Positions 50,829 to 59,398 of a stretch of DNA of 64,000 nucleotides are shown piece by piece; the first letter of the stretch is position 1, and every line of letters starts with the position of its first letter. Position numbers and translations under genes: made by a program. The notes below the pieces were generated by a model that was not told the origin of the DNA, did not search any database, and saw nothing but the letters and a program-made list of their open reading frames with translations. The stretch spans positions 160,027 through 224,026 of the forward strand of contig NZ_PCOQ01000009.1 of NCBI RefSeq assembly GCF_002975275.1, given 5' to 3'. This DNA comes from Achromobacter sp. MYb9 (GTDB taxonomy: Bacteria > Pseudomonadota > Gammaproteobacteria > Burkholderiales > Burkholderiaceae_B).

Positions 50829-51857
50829 ATGTCTGACCATCAAAACCTGCGCGTCGTCCTTGCCTCCCGCCCCGTCGGACGCCCCAAGCCCAGCGACTTC
50901 CGCTTTGAACATGCCCCCATTCCCGAACCTGGCGACGGCCAGGTGCTGCTGGAAATCCAGACCTTGTCCCTGGATCCCTATATGCGCTGGCGCGTCAGTG
51001 CCGCCAAGTCCTACGCGCCGCCGATTGAAATCGGTGACGTCATCGTTGGGGGCACGGTGGCCCGGATCAAGGCGTCCCGCCATCCCGACTGGCGCGAAGG
51101 CGAGATCGTGCTGTCTGAATCCGGCTGGCAACGCTACGCGCTGTCGGACGGCAGCGGCCTGCGCCGGCTCGACCCGGCCATTGCACCGCCGTCCACCGCA
51201 TTGGGGGTATTGGGCATGCCGGGTTTCACCGCGTATGGCGGGCTGCTGAACATCGGCCAGCCCAAACCCGGTGAAACCGTCGTCGTCGCCGCCGCCAGCG
51301 GTGCGGTAGGCTCGATCGTGGGCCAGATCGCCCGCATTCACGGCGCGCGCGCCGTGGGCATCGCAGGTGGCCCCGAGAAATGCGCCTTCGTGAAAAATGA
51401 ACTGGGCTTTGACGCGGTCGTCGATCACCACGCGCCCGATTTCGCGCAGAAATTGGCGGAAGCCTGCCCCGATGGCATCGACGTCTATTTCGAAAACGTC
51501 AGCGGCCACGTGTGGGATGCCGTGCTGCCGCTGCTGAACGACTTCGCCCGCGTGCCCGTGTGCGGCCTGATCGCGAACTACAACGACGACCCGGCGACAT
51601 CAAGCGGCCCGGACCGCCTGCCCGCCACGATGCGCGAAGTCCTGGCCAGGCGGATCACGCTGCGGGGCTTCCTGGTGTTTGACTTCACGGATGCGCAGCA
51701 TCAGGAGTTCCAGCGCCAGGCCGCGCAGTGGATCAAAGAAGGAAAGCTGCGGTGGCGTGAAGACGTGGTCGACGGGCTGGAGCAGGCGCCCCAGGCGTTC
51801 ATCGGCCTGCTGGACGGGCGGAACTTCGGCAAGCTGGTGGTGCGCGTGGCGCCGTAA
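50829..51857 (+). CDS. NADP-dependent medium-chain reductase (YncB/CurA-like)
   Basis: A 342-residue zinc-free medium-chain dehydrogenase/reductase of the leukotriene B4 dehydrogenase/YncB group, which reduces conjugated carbon-carbon double bonds using NADPH. TLSLDPYMRWRVSAAKSY near residue 38, MPGFTAYGGLLNIGQPKPGE near 131, and the nucleotide-binding AASGAVGSIVGQIARIHGAR near 155-174 are typical. DVYFENVSGHVWDAVLPLL near 223 is also diagnostic. The LysR neighbour is divergent. Confidence 0.93.
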   Translation: MSDHQNLRVVLASRPVGRPKPSDFRFEHAPIPEPGDGQVLLEIQTLSLDPYMRWRVSAAKSYAPPIEIGDVIVGGTVARIKASRHPDWREGEIVLSESGWQRYALSDGSGLRRLDPAIAPPSTALGVLGMPGFTAYGGLLNIGQPKPGETVVVAAASGAVGSIVGQIARIHGARAVGIAGGPEKCAFVKNELGFDAVVDHHAPDFAQKLAEACPDGIDVYFENVSGHVWDAVLPLLNDFARVPVCGLIANYNDDPATSSGPDRLPATMREVLARRITLRGFLVFDFTDAQHQEFQRQAAQWIKEGKLRWREDVVDGLEQAPQAFIGLLDGRNFGKLVVRVAP

Positions 51858-51876
51858 CCGTTAACCGACGCTATCG

Positions 51877-52311
51877 TCAGCCGGCGTGATCGTCGGTCCG
51901 CCAGGGCTTGCGGCGCCGGGCCTTCGGTTTAGGCACTACCCCGAACCGGGGGTCCCGCGCGAGTGCAAGCTGTACAAGCCGGGCCGCGATAGCCTCGAAC
52001 GCTTCGTCGCTCTGTGGCAGGTACAGCCACTTTCCCAGTTGTGGGTGAGGAACCAGACTTGGAAAGTCGGCCATCAGCGCCGCCTGGCGTTCATGCGACG
52101 TGCACACCATGACGCCGTCCCAGGGGGCTTCACGGTCGGCCACCACCAGATACAGCAGCCCGTCCAGGTACGCGGCATCGCAACCGAACATCTTCCGGCG
52201 TGCGTACTCGGCATCGCGCTCCAGCGGTTCAAGAATCCAAATCAGGGAATTCTGGCGGGCAGGGCGCTGTTTTCTGGGCGGGGCGAAGAGGTCTGGGTTG
52301 CGCATGGGCAA
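51877..52311 (-). CDS. TfoX/MmcQ-like small protein, unknown function
   Basis: A 144-residue protein that resembles the TfoX N-terminal or YjbR/MmcQ-like fold: a central ARRKMFGCDAAYLDGLLYLV leads to DGVMVCTSHERQAALMADFP and a conserved GKWLYLPQSDEAFEAIAARL segment. The two ends are basic (KPKARRRKPWR at the C-terminus). Assignment is from pattern only. It converges with the oxidoreductase gene. Confidence 0.65.
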   Translation of the reverse strand: MPMRNPDLFAPPRKQRPARQNSLIWILEPLERDAEYARRKMFGCDAAYLDGLLYLVVADREAPWDGVMVCTSHERQAALMADFPSLVPHPQLGKWLYLPQSDEAFEAIAARLVQLALARDPRFGVVPKPKARRRKPWRTDDHAG

Positions 52312-52445
52312 GGCGTGCGTGTCTGTTCGATGTTCGGGGTGAGCGTACAGGTTTCCTGGCGATTATCGATAGATCCCCAGGCGAATTTCAACATTGGAAG
52401 GCTCCCGCGTTTCAAGCGGGCGGCGGGCGAGTCGGCTGGCACTGC

Positions 52446-52451
52446 CTATAA
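52446..52451 (+). promoter_or_regulatory. Probable minus-10 element of the radical SAM gene
   Basis: A perfect TATAAT lies 44 bases upstream of the ATG at 52495. No good minus-35 hexamer is seen at the right spacing. Confidence 0.4.
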
Positions 52452-52494
52452 TTCCCCTAATCCCCGCTTTTTGACGGCAACCCTGCCGTGCCCC

Positions 52495-54408
52495 ATGTCC
52501 ACCTCGCCTGTACGCGTGCTGTCGGTCATCCCGCCGATGACGCAGCTTAATACCCCTTACCCGTCCACCGCCTACCTGACGGGCTTCCTGCGTTCGCGTG
52601 ACGTCACCGCATTCCAGGAGGACCTGGCGTTGGCGCTAGTGTTGCGCCTGCTGTCCACCGACGGCCTGCGCGCCGTGGCGGCACGCATCGAGGCGATGCC
52701 CATTGCAAAACACACGCCTCCCATCCAGGCGTTCGTGGCGATGCAGTCACGCTACCTGTCCACCATCGGACCGACGATCGCCTTCCTGCAAGGCCGGGAC
52801 TCCACCTTGGCGCACCGCATCGTCGGCCGCCATTTCCTGCCCGAAGGCCCCCGTTTCAGCTCGCTGGACGTTTACCTGGACGAAGACGGCGGCGACCCCC
52901 TGGGTTGGGCATTTGGGGCGCTGGGCCTGCACGACCGCGCCAAGCACCTGGCCACGCTGTACCTGAACGACCTGGCCGACGTGCTGCGCGACGCCATCGA
53001 CCCGCGCTTTGAATTCGTGCGCTACGCCGAATCCCTGGCCGGCAGCCAGCCCACCTTCGATCCCTTGGCCAACGCCCTGGCGTCCCCGCCCACGCTGGTG
53101 GACGACACGCTGCGCGAACTGACGCTTGACGCGCTGGCCCGCCACACGCCGACCATGGTGCTGCTGTCGGTGCCGTTCCCCGGCGCCGTCTACGCCGCCT
53201 TCCGCATCGCCCAGACCATCAAGGCGCAAGATCCCAGCATCGTCACGGTGCTGGGCGGCGGCTTCGTCAACACCGAACTGCGCGAACTGAAAGATCCGCG
53301 CGTGTTCGACTACTTCGATTTCGTCTGCCTGGACGCCGGCGAACGCCCCTTGCTGGCGCTGCTGGAACACGTGCAAGGCAAGCGCTCGCGCCAGCGCCTG
53401 GTCCGTACCTTCGTGCGCAACAAGGACTCGGGCGCCGTCCAGTACGTGAACCTGGTCGAACCCGACGTGGCCTTTGCCGAAGTGGGCACGCCCACCTGGG
53501 ACGGCCTGCCGCTGGACCGCTACCTGTCGCTGCTGGACATGCTGAACCCCATGAACCGCCTGTGGAGCGACGGCCGCTGGAACAAGCTGACCGTGGCGCA
53601 TGGCTGCTACTGGAAGAAATGCAGCTTCTGCGACGTCAGCCTGGACTACATCGGCCGCTACGAAGGCGCGTCGGCGGCGGTGCTGGCCGACCGCATCGAA
53701 GCCATCGTGCAAGAAACCGGGCAAACCGGCTTTCACTTCGTCGACGAAGCCGCGCCGCCGAAATCCCTGAAGGCGCTGGCAACGGAACTGATCGATCGCA
53801 ACGCCGGCATTTCGTGGTGGGGCAACATCCGGTTCGAAAAGACCTTCAGCCCGGAACTGTGCGAATTGCTGGCCGACAGCGGTTGCATCGCCGTATCAGG
53901 CGGCCTGGAAGTCGCGTCGGACCGGCTGCTGACCTTGATGAAGAAGGGCGTGTCGGTGGACCAGGTGGCGCGCGTCACCCGTGCGTTCACCGACGCCGGC
54001 ATCCTGGTGCACGCGTACCTGATGTACGGTTTCCCCACGCAAACGGTGCAAGACACCGTGGATGCGCTGGAATATGTGCGGCAACTGTTCGAAAACGGCT
54101 GTATCCAAAGCGGATTCTTCCACCGGTTCGCCTGTACGGTGCATTCGCCGGTGGGCAAGAATCCCGAAGAATATGGGGTGACGCTACAGCCGCTGCCCGA
54201 GGTGACGTTCGCCAAGAACGATATCGGTTTTCATGACCCGACCGGCGTGGATCATGACGCGCTGGGTAAAGCGCTGAAGAAGGCGATTTATAACTACATG
54301 CACGGCATCGGGCTTGAAGAAGACGTGCGGACGTGGTTCCCGTTCAAGGTGCCAAAGACGACGGTGTCGCGGAACCGGATTGCCCGGGCGTTGAGCCAGC
54401 AGGGGTAA
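52495..54408 (+). CDS. Radical SAM protein with B12-binding-like N-terminal domain
   Basis: A 637-residue radical SAM enzyme. The N-terminal half resembles a cobalamin-binding Rossmann domain (VLLSVPFPGAVYAAFRIAQT; TVLGGGFVNTELRELKDPRV; DFVCLDAGERPLLALLEHVQ), but I see no DxHxxG motif. The iron-sulfur ligands are Cys371, Cys376 and Cys379 in HGCYWKKCSFCDVSLDYIG, spaced CX4CX2C instead of CX3CX2C. FHFVDEAAPPKSLKALATEL and SGGLEVASDRLLTLMKKGV belong to the TIM barrel. It could be a methyltransferase or a ring-modifying enzyme; no substrate gene is linked. The ATG at 52495 is chosen because the fold begins there, with TATAAT upstream. Confidence 0.87.
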   Translation: MSTSPVRVLSVIPPMTQLNTPYPSTAYLTGFLRSRDVTAFQEDLALALVLRLLSTDGLRAVAARIEAMPIAKHTPPIQAFVAMQSRYLSTIGPTIAFLQGRDSTLAHRIVGRHFLPEGPRFSSLDVYLDEDGGDPLGWAFGALGLHDRAKHLATLYLNDLADVLRDAIDPRFEFVRYAESLAGSQPTFDPLANALASPPTLVDDTLRELTLDALARHTPTMVLLSVPFPGAVYAAFRIAQTIKAQDPSIVTVLGGGFVNTELRELKDPRVFDYFDFVCLDAGERPLLALLEHVQGKRSRQRLVRTFVRNKDSGAVQYVNLVEPDVAFAEVGTPTWDGLPLDRYLSLLDMLNPMNRLWSDGRWNKLTVAHGCYWKKCSFCDVSLDYIGRYEGASAAVLADRIEAIVQETGQTGFHFVDEAAPPKSLKALATELIDRNAGISWWGNIRFEKTFSPELCELLADSGCIAVSGGLEVASDRLLTLMKKGVSVDQVARVTRAFTDAGILVHAYLMYGFPTQTVQDTVDALEYVRQLFENGCIQSGFFHRFACTVHSPVGKNPEEYGVTLQPLPEVTFAKNDIGFHDPTGVDHDALGKALKKAIYNYMHGIGLEEDVRTWFPFKVPKTTVSRNRIARALSQQG

Positions 54409-54498
54409 GTCGTCTTCTGCGTCCCGAAACGTCGCGCCGGGTATCATGGCATCGACGTGTTCACGGACCGGCTGCCCAGGCAGTCACAAGGTAGCTCG

Positions 54499-54894
54499 AT
54501 GAGAAACAGACTTACCCTCCTGGCGCCATCGGCTGCGCTTTTGACCGCGCTTTTGACCGGGTGCGGCCCAAACAAGATCATCGTGGATCTGCCGTCGCCC
54601 CAGGGCCAATACCACGTTGAAGTGCGCAAATGCCCTCAACCGGGCGCCATGACATGGACCGAGAAAACCCAGGTGTCGGTCTTAAAGTCCGGCACATCAG
54701 AGAACTGCCAGTCCGCGGTGAATGCGCTGGCGCAATTCGGTTCTTTTTCGCCGGATGACCAACTGCAGTTGGAATGGATTTCCGACGTGGAGCTTAGGGC
54801 CTGGCATCCGAGCTTTGATCCCAAGTTCGGGCCTGCATCCGCCTCATACAAGCCCGACAATCCGGTCAAGATCATATTTGCGCCGGCCAAATAA
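54499..54894 (+). CDS. Small lipoprotein, unknown function
   Basis: A 131-residue protein with a lipoprotein signal (ALLTALLTGC, Cys22). The mature part has three more cysteines and a beta-rich pattern (KIIVDLPSPQGQYHVEVRKC; QLQLEWISDVELRAWHPSFD). I do not recognise the family. AAGGTAG precedes the ATG at 54499. It converges with the DUF899 gene 30 bases later. Confidence 0.75.
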   Translation: MRNRLTLLAPSAALLTALLTGCGPNKIIVDLPSPQGQYHVEVRKCPQPGAMTWTEKTQVSVLKSGTSENCQSAVNALAQFGSFSPDDQLQLEWISDVELRAWHPSFDPKFGPASASYKPDNPVKIIFAPAK

Positions 54895-54924
54895 TCAGCG
54901 CGTCGTGCTTGGCAAGCGGGGTGG

Positions 54925-55725
54925 CTACGTCGACGGCTTCGCGCCGTCGCAATGCTCCCTGAACGCCTTCTCGCCCGCATCAGAGACTTCTACCCACTTC
55001 TGGTCCGGCGGCGCGCCCGCGACATAGCTGTCGTGCCAGTTCCACCACTGGTAGGCCGGCGTCTGGGGGTACCCTTCAGGGGAATCCTCCCAAGCCTCTT
55101 GCCGGCCCAGCGGCGTGATGTCCAGATAGTTCCACGTTCCACCCATCTGCTCGTCGCCGCGGTTATTCAAAAAGTACGTTCGGAATACGCGGTCTTCGTC
55201 GCGAAAGAACACGTTCGTTCCGTGCCATTCATTCACGCCAAAGTCCGTATCGAAACTATCGGTCAGCGTGAACCACGGCATCTTCCAGTCCATGCTCGCC
55301 TTCAAGCGCGCGATGTCCGCTTGCGGGGCGCGGGAAACGAAAACCAGTGTGGTGTCGCGAGCGTTCAGATGGGCCAGGTGGGCGACCTGATCGGCCACCA
55401 TCGAGCAGCCACGGCACGCGTGTTCCGGCCAGCCGTAAACGCCGGGTTCGAAGAAGGCGCGGTAGACGATCAGTTGGCGGCGGCCGTCGAACAGGTCGCG
55501 CAGGGTGACGGAACCGTCAGGGCCTTCGAAGACGTATTCCTTGTCGGCAGGCGTCCAGGGCATGCGGCGGCGTTCGGCCGCCAGCGCGTCCCGGGCGCGG
55601 GTGTGGGCCTTCTCTTTCAGCAAGAGGCGCAGGCGGGCGGATTCCCATTCATCGGGGGTGACGATGGGGGGCGTGTGCATGGCGGTCTGGTTGACACGGC
55701 CGTTGGATGGGGTAGGCGTGGTCAT
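54925..55725 (-). CDS. DUF899 (thioredoxin-like) family protein
   Basis: A 266-residue protein of the DUF899 family, a thioredoxin-fold group. LIVYRAFFEPGVYGWPEHAC followed by RGCSMVADQVAHL gives CRGC, a CXXC-like site near residue 110. TTLVFVSRAPQADIARLKAS and MPWFTLTDSFDTDFGV near 140-165 are diagnostic, as is GTWNYLDITPLGRQE. The function is unproven, perhaps redox. The ATG at 55725 has GGAGG eleven bases upstream and is chosen over a longer start. Confidence 0.88.
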   Translation of the reverse strand: MTTPTPSNGRVNQTAMHTPPIVTPDEWESARLRLLLKEKAHTRARDALAAERRRMPWTPADKEYVFEGPDGSVTLRDLFDGRRQLIVYRAFFEPGVYGWPEHACRGCSMVADQVAHLAHLNARDTTLVFVSRAPQADIARLKASMDWKMPWFTLTDSFDTDFGVNEWHGTNVFFRDEDRVFRTYFLNNRGDEQMGGTWNYLDITPLGRQEAWEDSPEGYPQTPAYQWWNWHDSYVAGAPPDQKWVEVSDAGEKAFREHCDGAKPST

Positions 55726-55846
55726 GGCTAAGAATCCTCCGAAGTGCGGTGATGTAAAGACAGTTTTGCACCATCGGAGGCCGCCGGGGAGTAACAAATG
55801 TGGCGCTATTTCAGTGGCTTACTGGCGGCAGCGCGCCCGTTGTCTA

Positions 55847-56653
55847 CTAGTCTTGTTGCGCGTCGAATTCGCTGCGGTTGAGCAATTCCAGGCACAACGT
55901 ATCGAACCACTGCAACCCCAACGGATATTCCGTTTCACCCGTGCGCGTGCTGTCGAATTCGTCGTCCAAACGCAAACCGAAAAAGGCGTCCAGCGGGGGC
56001 GTGCCGGGTTGGCGGGTCGCCGAGACCAGTTGTCGTCCTGCCTGTGCGATGTCGCCCGGAAGCGCGTCTACAGCCGCCCCTGTCTGTACGCATCGTGCAA
56101 TTTCCTGCTCGACGCGCGCCTTTAACCGGGCCTCTTCAGATTCGGACATGGTGTCCAGCTCGAAGGTTTCCAATAGCAGATATGCGTCGCGGTGGGCCTC
56201 CAGAAACGTGATGGTTTCGTCAAGGCCGGCGAGCAGGTCGTCAACCTCCGGAGGCGGCGCCGGCTCCGGATCCACGGATGTGGCTTGGCCAGACGCGAAT
56301 ACCTGCTTCAGTCGGCTGATAAAGGACGGCGACTGCGGCGTGGCGGCAGGTTGCGGCCCACCTACCGATAGGCGGGCCGCCGCGCGCACAATCTCCGCGA
56401 AGCGTTTCACCCGCTGGAATCCGGTATCGAATTCGCTGCTGATCGCATACAGGCGCGGCTTTTCGTTGGACTCGTCGCTATCGAAACCCTCGTCCACGAG
56501 CGATGCGCAAAGCTGTGGATCTCCCGACATCAGCAGGCGGTACATGAATGGCACGGCGTAAGGCCATTCGGACAGGCCGGAAATTGTCTCGGGGCGGTCT
56601 GCGTAGGAGCTGGGGCGATTGCTCAAGCTGTAGAGATAGGAGCGATTGGCCAT
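55847..56653 (-). CDS. Hypothetical protein (MANRSYLYS-type family)
   Basis: A 268-residue protein starting MANRSYLYSLSNRPSSYADR. That opening is shared by a family of uncharacterised proteins I recall under a DUF number, but I cannot name it with certainty. The middle has a Pro/Ser-rich linker (residues 97-135), and the rest is acidic and helical with WFDTLCLELL near the C-terminus. There is no signal peptide or transmembrane segment. It follows the 218-residue hypothetical gene by 70 bases on the same strand; the pair may be an operon. Proteins of this sort can be immunity proteins, but no toxin gene is seen here. Confidence 0.72.
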   Translation of the reverse strand: MANRSYLYSLSNRPSSYADRPETISGLSEWPYAVPFMYRLLMSGDPQLCASLVDEGFDSDESNEKPRLYAISSEFDTGFQRVKRFAEIVRAAARLSVGGPQPAATPQSPSFISRLKQVFASGQATSVDPEPAPPPEVDDLLAGLDETITFLEAHRDAYLLLETFELDTMSESEEARLKARVEQEIARCVQTGAAVDALPGDIAQAGRQLVSATRQPGTPPLDAFFGLRLDDEFDSTRTGETEYPLGLQWFDTLCLELLNRSEFDAQQD

Positions 56654-56723
56654 GGATAGTCCGAGAGAAAAGGGAACAGGTGATTGACACGGTACGGCGT
56701 CAGACCGAGCTGATAGCGCGGCA

Positions 56724-57380
56724 CTAACGGCCCGTTTGCCAAGCAAACGATACATGGGTTGTGCGCTGCAGCGGCAAGGAAATGCTGGCGAACCGCGCTT
56801 CGATGCGATCGCGCTCCCGCGCATCGATGCGTTCGCCAAGCACCAACGGCAGCCGCCGGCAACGGGCGAGCGCATCGGCTACGCCAATCTGCAGCAGTTC
56901 AGCCGTTGCACGTGCCGCAGTAGCGATGCGGTCCGCCGGGCACGTCATCAGGTGCAGATCGTACTCAGCGTAAAGGTCGCGCGAGATGCCGGGCAATGGC
57001 TGCGGCGCGTTGCCACCGCTATAAAACTCCCCACGATCCAAAAATGCATCCTGCTCGGCGTAGTGCTCAAGCGCAGCCGCATAATCTTCAAGCTGTGAAA
57101 GCGGCTGCTGCCGTTTTTGAACGCTTAGCACGTCGGCAAAGGTGGCGGCCTCTAGATAAGTGACCAGCCCATGCTCGACGGCGAATGCGGGATGTTCCTC
57201 GCCTTCTTCATTGACCACGGGCTCGATCTCGTCTTCGCTGCAAGACAAATAGATCTGCGCCTTAACGAGCGGAACGCCATCCGTCACGTAGACCCAGGAA
57301 TAGCGGTCCCATACATCCCTATCGTCGTGACAGGCAGCGATGGCTTCGATGCTGTCTAGAAGGCTTAAAAGCTTGGCCAT
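56724..57380 (-). CDS. Hypothetical protein, likely partner of the downstream gene
   Basis: A 218-residue soluble acidic protein. The N-terminal 80 residues contain WDRYSWVYVTDGVPLVKAQI and SEDEIEPVVNEEGEEHPAFA; the rest is helical (LVTYLEAATFADVLSVQKRQ). I do not recognise the family. Codon use is less GC-rich than in the surrounding genes: 31 of 60 bases in 57061-57120 are G or C. It is first of a two-gene minus-strand unit. Confidence 0.72.
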   Translation of the reverse strand: MAKLLSLLDSIEAIAACHDDRDVWDRYSWVYVTDGVPLVKAQIYLSCSEDEIEPVVNEEGEEHPAFAVEHGLVTYLEAATFADVLSVQKRQQPLSQLEDYAAALEHYAEQDAFLDRGEFYSGGNAPQPLPGISRDLYAEYDLHLMTCPADRIATAARATAELLQIGVADALARCRRLPLVLGERIDARERDRIEARFASISLPLQRTTHVSFAWQTGR

Positions 57381-57525
57381 GGAGAATCTATCTGTCGAAA
57401 GGGACGATGATGCCAGATCACGGCTCCGCTAACTCACACCCGCAGTCTGACACCATTTTTTACTGAGCCACGCGGCCGCATGCGGCATCCTCGCCCGTAC
57501 ACTACCCGGATCATCAAGGAGCGAT

Positions 57526-57735
57526 ATGTCGATGCAGAAGTTGGGCCGTTACGGGGTAGTGCTGTTTCTTGCTGCGCTGAGTTCCGGGTGTTCTTCAATC
57601 GTTGGCGAATGCGGACTGGTCCGCAGCAGCTGCATGTATGAAGGCCAATACGAGCAGGGCGAGGAAGACTACGCGGAAGAGGAAGCGCAGCGCTTGAACA
57701 AGCAGTCGACGGATCGGTTGCGCCGAAGCAATTGA
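57526..57735 (+). CDS. Small hypothetical lipoprotein
   Basis: A 69-residue lipoprotein: signal MSMQKLGRYGVVLFLAALSS followed by GC with Cys22 as the lipidation site, then two more cysteines and a short acidic tail (EQGEEDYAEEEAQRLNKQ). AAGGAGCGAT lies just before the ATG, which makes this small gene credible. The function is unknown. Confidence 0.7.
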   Translation: MSMQKLGRYGVVLFLAALSSGCSSIVGECGLVRSSCMYEGQYEQGEEDYAEEEAQRLNKQSTDRLRRSN

Positions 57736-57787
57736 TCTCCGGAATATGGCGTCAGACTGCATTTTGGGTAGGAGTTGAATGGCCTTG

Positions 57788-57813
57788 TGTCAGACGACCC
57801 ATGTCAGACGACC
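57788..57813. repeat. 12-base direct repeat
   Basis: TGTCAGACGACC occurs at 57788-57799 and again at 57802-57813. It lies between the small lipoprotein gene and the end of the aldolase gene. Related short strings (GTCAGACTGC near 57752, AGTCTGACACC near 57444) suggest remnants of a short dispersed repeat. Confidence 0.5.
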
Positions 57814-57824
57814 GGTCAAGGCCG

Positions 57825-58592
57825 TCACACTCCCGCAAACCGCCCCGCCAACGCATCGCAATATCGCACCAGAATCGCCGCGTCCACGCCGACAGCCGTA
57901 AACAAGCTACCCGCTTCGATATACCGACGCGCCAGCGCCTCATCTCCCGTCAACACCCCCGGCGCCTTGCCGGCGGCGCGCACCCGGCGAATCGCGTTTT
58001 CCACTTCCGCCACCACCTTCGGATGCTGCGGCTCGCCCGGATACCCCAGGCTGGCAGCCAGATCCGCGGGGCCGATAAACACCCCATCGACGCCATCCAC
58101 CGCAATCATGGCGTCCAGGTTCTCTAGCGCTTCGCCCGTCTCGGCCTGCACCAGTAAACACAGTTCTTCTTCGCACCGGCGCATATAGTCCGGCACGCGC
58201 CCATACCGCGTCGCGCGCATGGTGCCGCTGACACCGCGCACGCCGCGCGGCGCATAACGCATACCGGCCACCGCGCTTTGCGCCTCGTCCGCGTTCTGCA
58301 CATACGGCAGCAGCAACGTCTGCGCGCCGATATCCAGATACTGCTTGATCTGCACCTTGTCATTCCAAGACGGACGCACCACCGGATGGCTCTTATACGC
58401 GCCAGCCGCCTGCAACTGCGCCATTACCGTCGGCAGCACCACGGGCGTGTGCTCGGTATCCAGCAGCAGCCAATCAAAGCCGCTGGCCGCGACCAGTTCG
58501 GTACTGTTCGCAGCCCCAAGCGTGACCCACAGCCCGGTTTGATGGCGCTGTTCACGCAGCGCGCGTTTGAACGTATTGATCGGAAGTTCCAT
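57825..58592 (-). CDS. hpaI: HpcH/HpaI family class II aldolase
   Basis: A 255-residue divalent-metal aldolase of the 4-hydroxy-2-oxoheptanedioate aldolase family, which cleaves 4-hydroxy-2-oxo acids to pyruvate or a related oxo acid and an aldehyde. Base His45 lies in LLLDTEHTPV, Arg in VVRPSWND near 70, metal ligands Glu in LLVQAETGEALEN near 148 and Asp in FIGPADLAASLG near 174. It is the last gene of the catabolic operon, 10 bases after the hydratase. The ATG at 58592 fits length; a longer start is unlikely. Confidence 0.92.
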   Translation of the reverse strand: MELPINTFKRALREQRHQTGLWVTLGAANSTELVAASGFDWLLLDTEHTPVVLPTVMAQLQAAGAYKSHPVVRPSWNDKVQIKQYLDIGAQTLLLPYVQNADEAQSAVAGMRYAPRGVRGVSGTMRATRYGRVPDYMRRCEEELCLLVQAETGEALENLDAMIAVDGVDGVFIGPADLAASLGYPGEPQHPKVVAEVENAIRRVRAAGKAPGVLTGDEALARRYIEAGSLFTAVGVDAAILVRYCDALAGRFAGV

Positions 58593-58602
58593 GCGCGCCG
58601 CC

Positions 58603-59385
58603 TTATGAGAAATGCACCGAGATGCTGCCCAGCTTGCCGTAGTCGGCATGCAGCGTGTCGCCGCGCTTCACCGCAACGGTGCGTGTGAAAGACCCCGCCA
58701 GCACGATGTGCCCGGCTTCCAGCCCGGCGTCGTGCTGGGCAAGCTTGTTCGCCAACCAAGCAATACCCAACGCCGGATGCCCCAGCACGGCCGCCGACAC
58801 GCCTGATTCCTCGATCACACCATTTTTAAGCAGCAGGGCGCCGACCCAGCGCAGATCAATATCCATCGGCCGCACCGGTCGGCCGCCCAGCACGATGCCG
58901 GCACACGCCGCGTTGTCGGCAATGTTGTCCACGATGCGGCGCGGGTATTTACTGCGGCCGTCAATCAGTTCCAGCGCGGGCACCACATAATCCGTGGCAT
59001 CCAGCACGTCGAACAAGCTGACGTCCGGCCCTTGCAGCGGCTTGCCCAGCACGAAGGCCAGTTCGACTTCCACGCGCGGCACGATCAGTTTGTCGGTGGG
59101 AATCGTCTGCCCGTCTTGATAGAACATCGTGTCCAGCAAATGGCCGTAATCGGGCTCGTCGATACCCACGGTGCTTTGCATGGCCTTGGAGGTCAGGCCG
59201 ATCTTGTGGCCGCGCAGCTTGGCGCCGTCGGCAATCTTCTGGTCGATATTGCGTTGCTGGATGGCGTACGCATCCGCAATCTCGATGCCGGGAAACGCCT
59301 GGTCAAGCTGCGTGGTGGGCACGCCGCTGCGCTCGGCTTCAAGCAGCAGGCTGGCCGCGCGGGCGCGGTCTTCATCGTTAAGCAT
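58603..59385 (-). CDS. hpaH: 2-oxo-hept-3-ene-dioate hydratase family protein
   Basis: A 260-residue enzyme of the HpaH/MhpD hydratase-decarboxylase family (FAH-related fold), which adds water across the double bond of 2-oxo-alkenoates. KIADGAKLRGHKIGLTSKAM near 45-64, VPRVEVELAFVLGKPLQGPD near 95-115 with metal-binding glutamates, and GHPALGIAWLANKLAQHDAG near 203 are typical. It sits between the FAH-family gene (13 bases) and the aldolase (10 bases), which supports a hydration step before retro-aldol cleavage. Confidence 0.9.
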   Translation of the reverse strand: MLNDEDRARAASLLLEAERSGVPTTQLDQAFPGIEIADAYAIQQRNIDQKIADGAKLRGHKIGLTSKAMQSTVGIDEPDYGHLLDTMFYQDGQTIPTDKLIVPRVEVELAFVLGKPLQGPDVSLFDVLDATDYVVPALELIDGRSKYPRRIVDNIADNAACAGIVLGGRPVRPMDIDLRWVGALLLKNGVIEESGVSAAVLGHPALGIAWLANKLAQHDAGLEAGHIVLAGSFTRTVAVKRGDTLHADYGKLGSISVHFS

Positions 59386-59398
59386 GGAAGGCTCCTGA

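Noticed and set aside
57788..57813. Short TGTCAGAC repeats as a mobile element or attachment site
   Set aside because: Only two 12-base copies are adjacent and there is no integrase or tRNA, so they are kept only as a small repeat.
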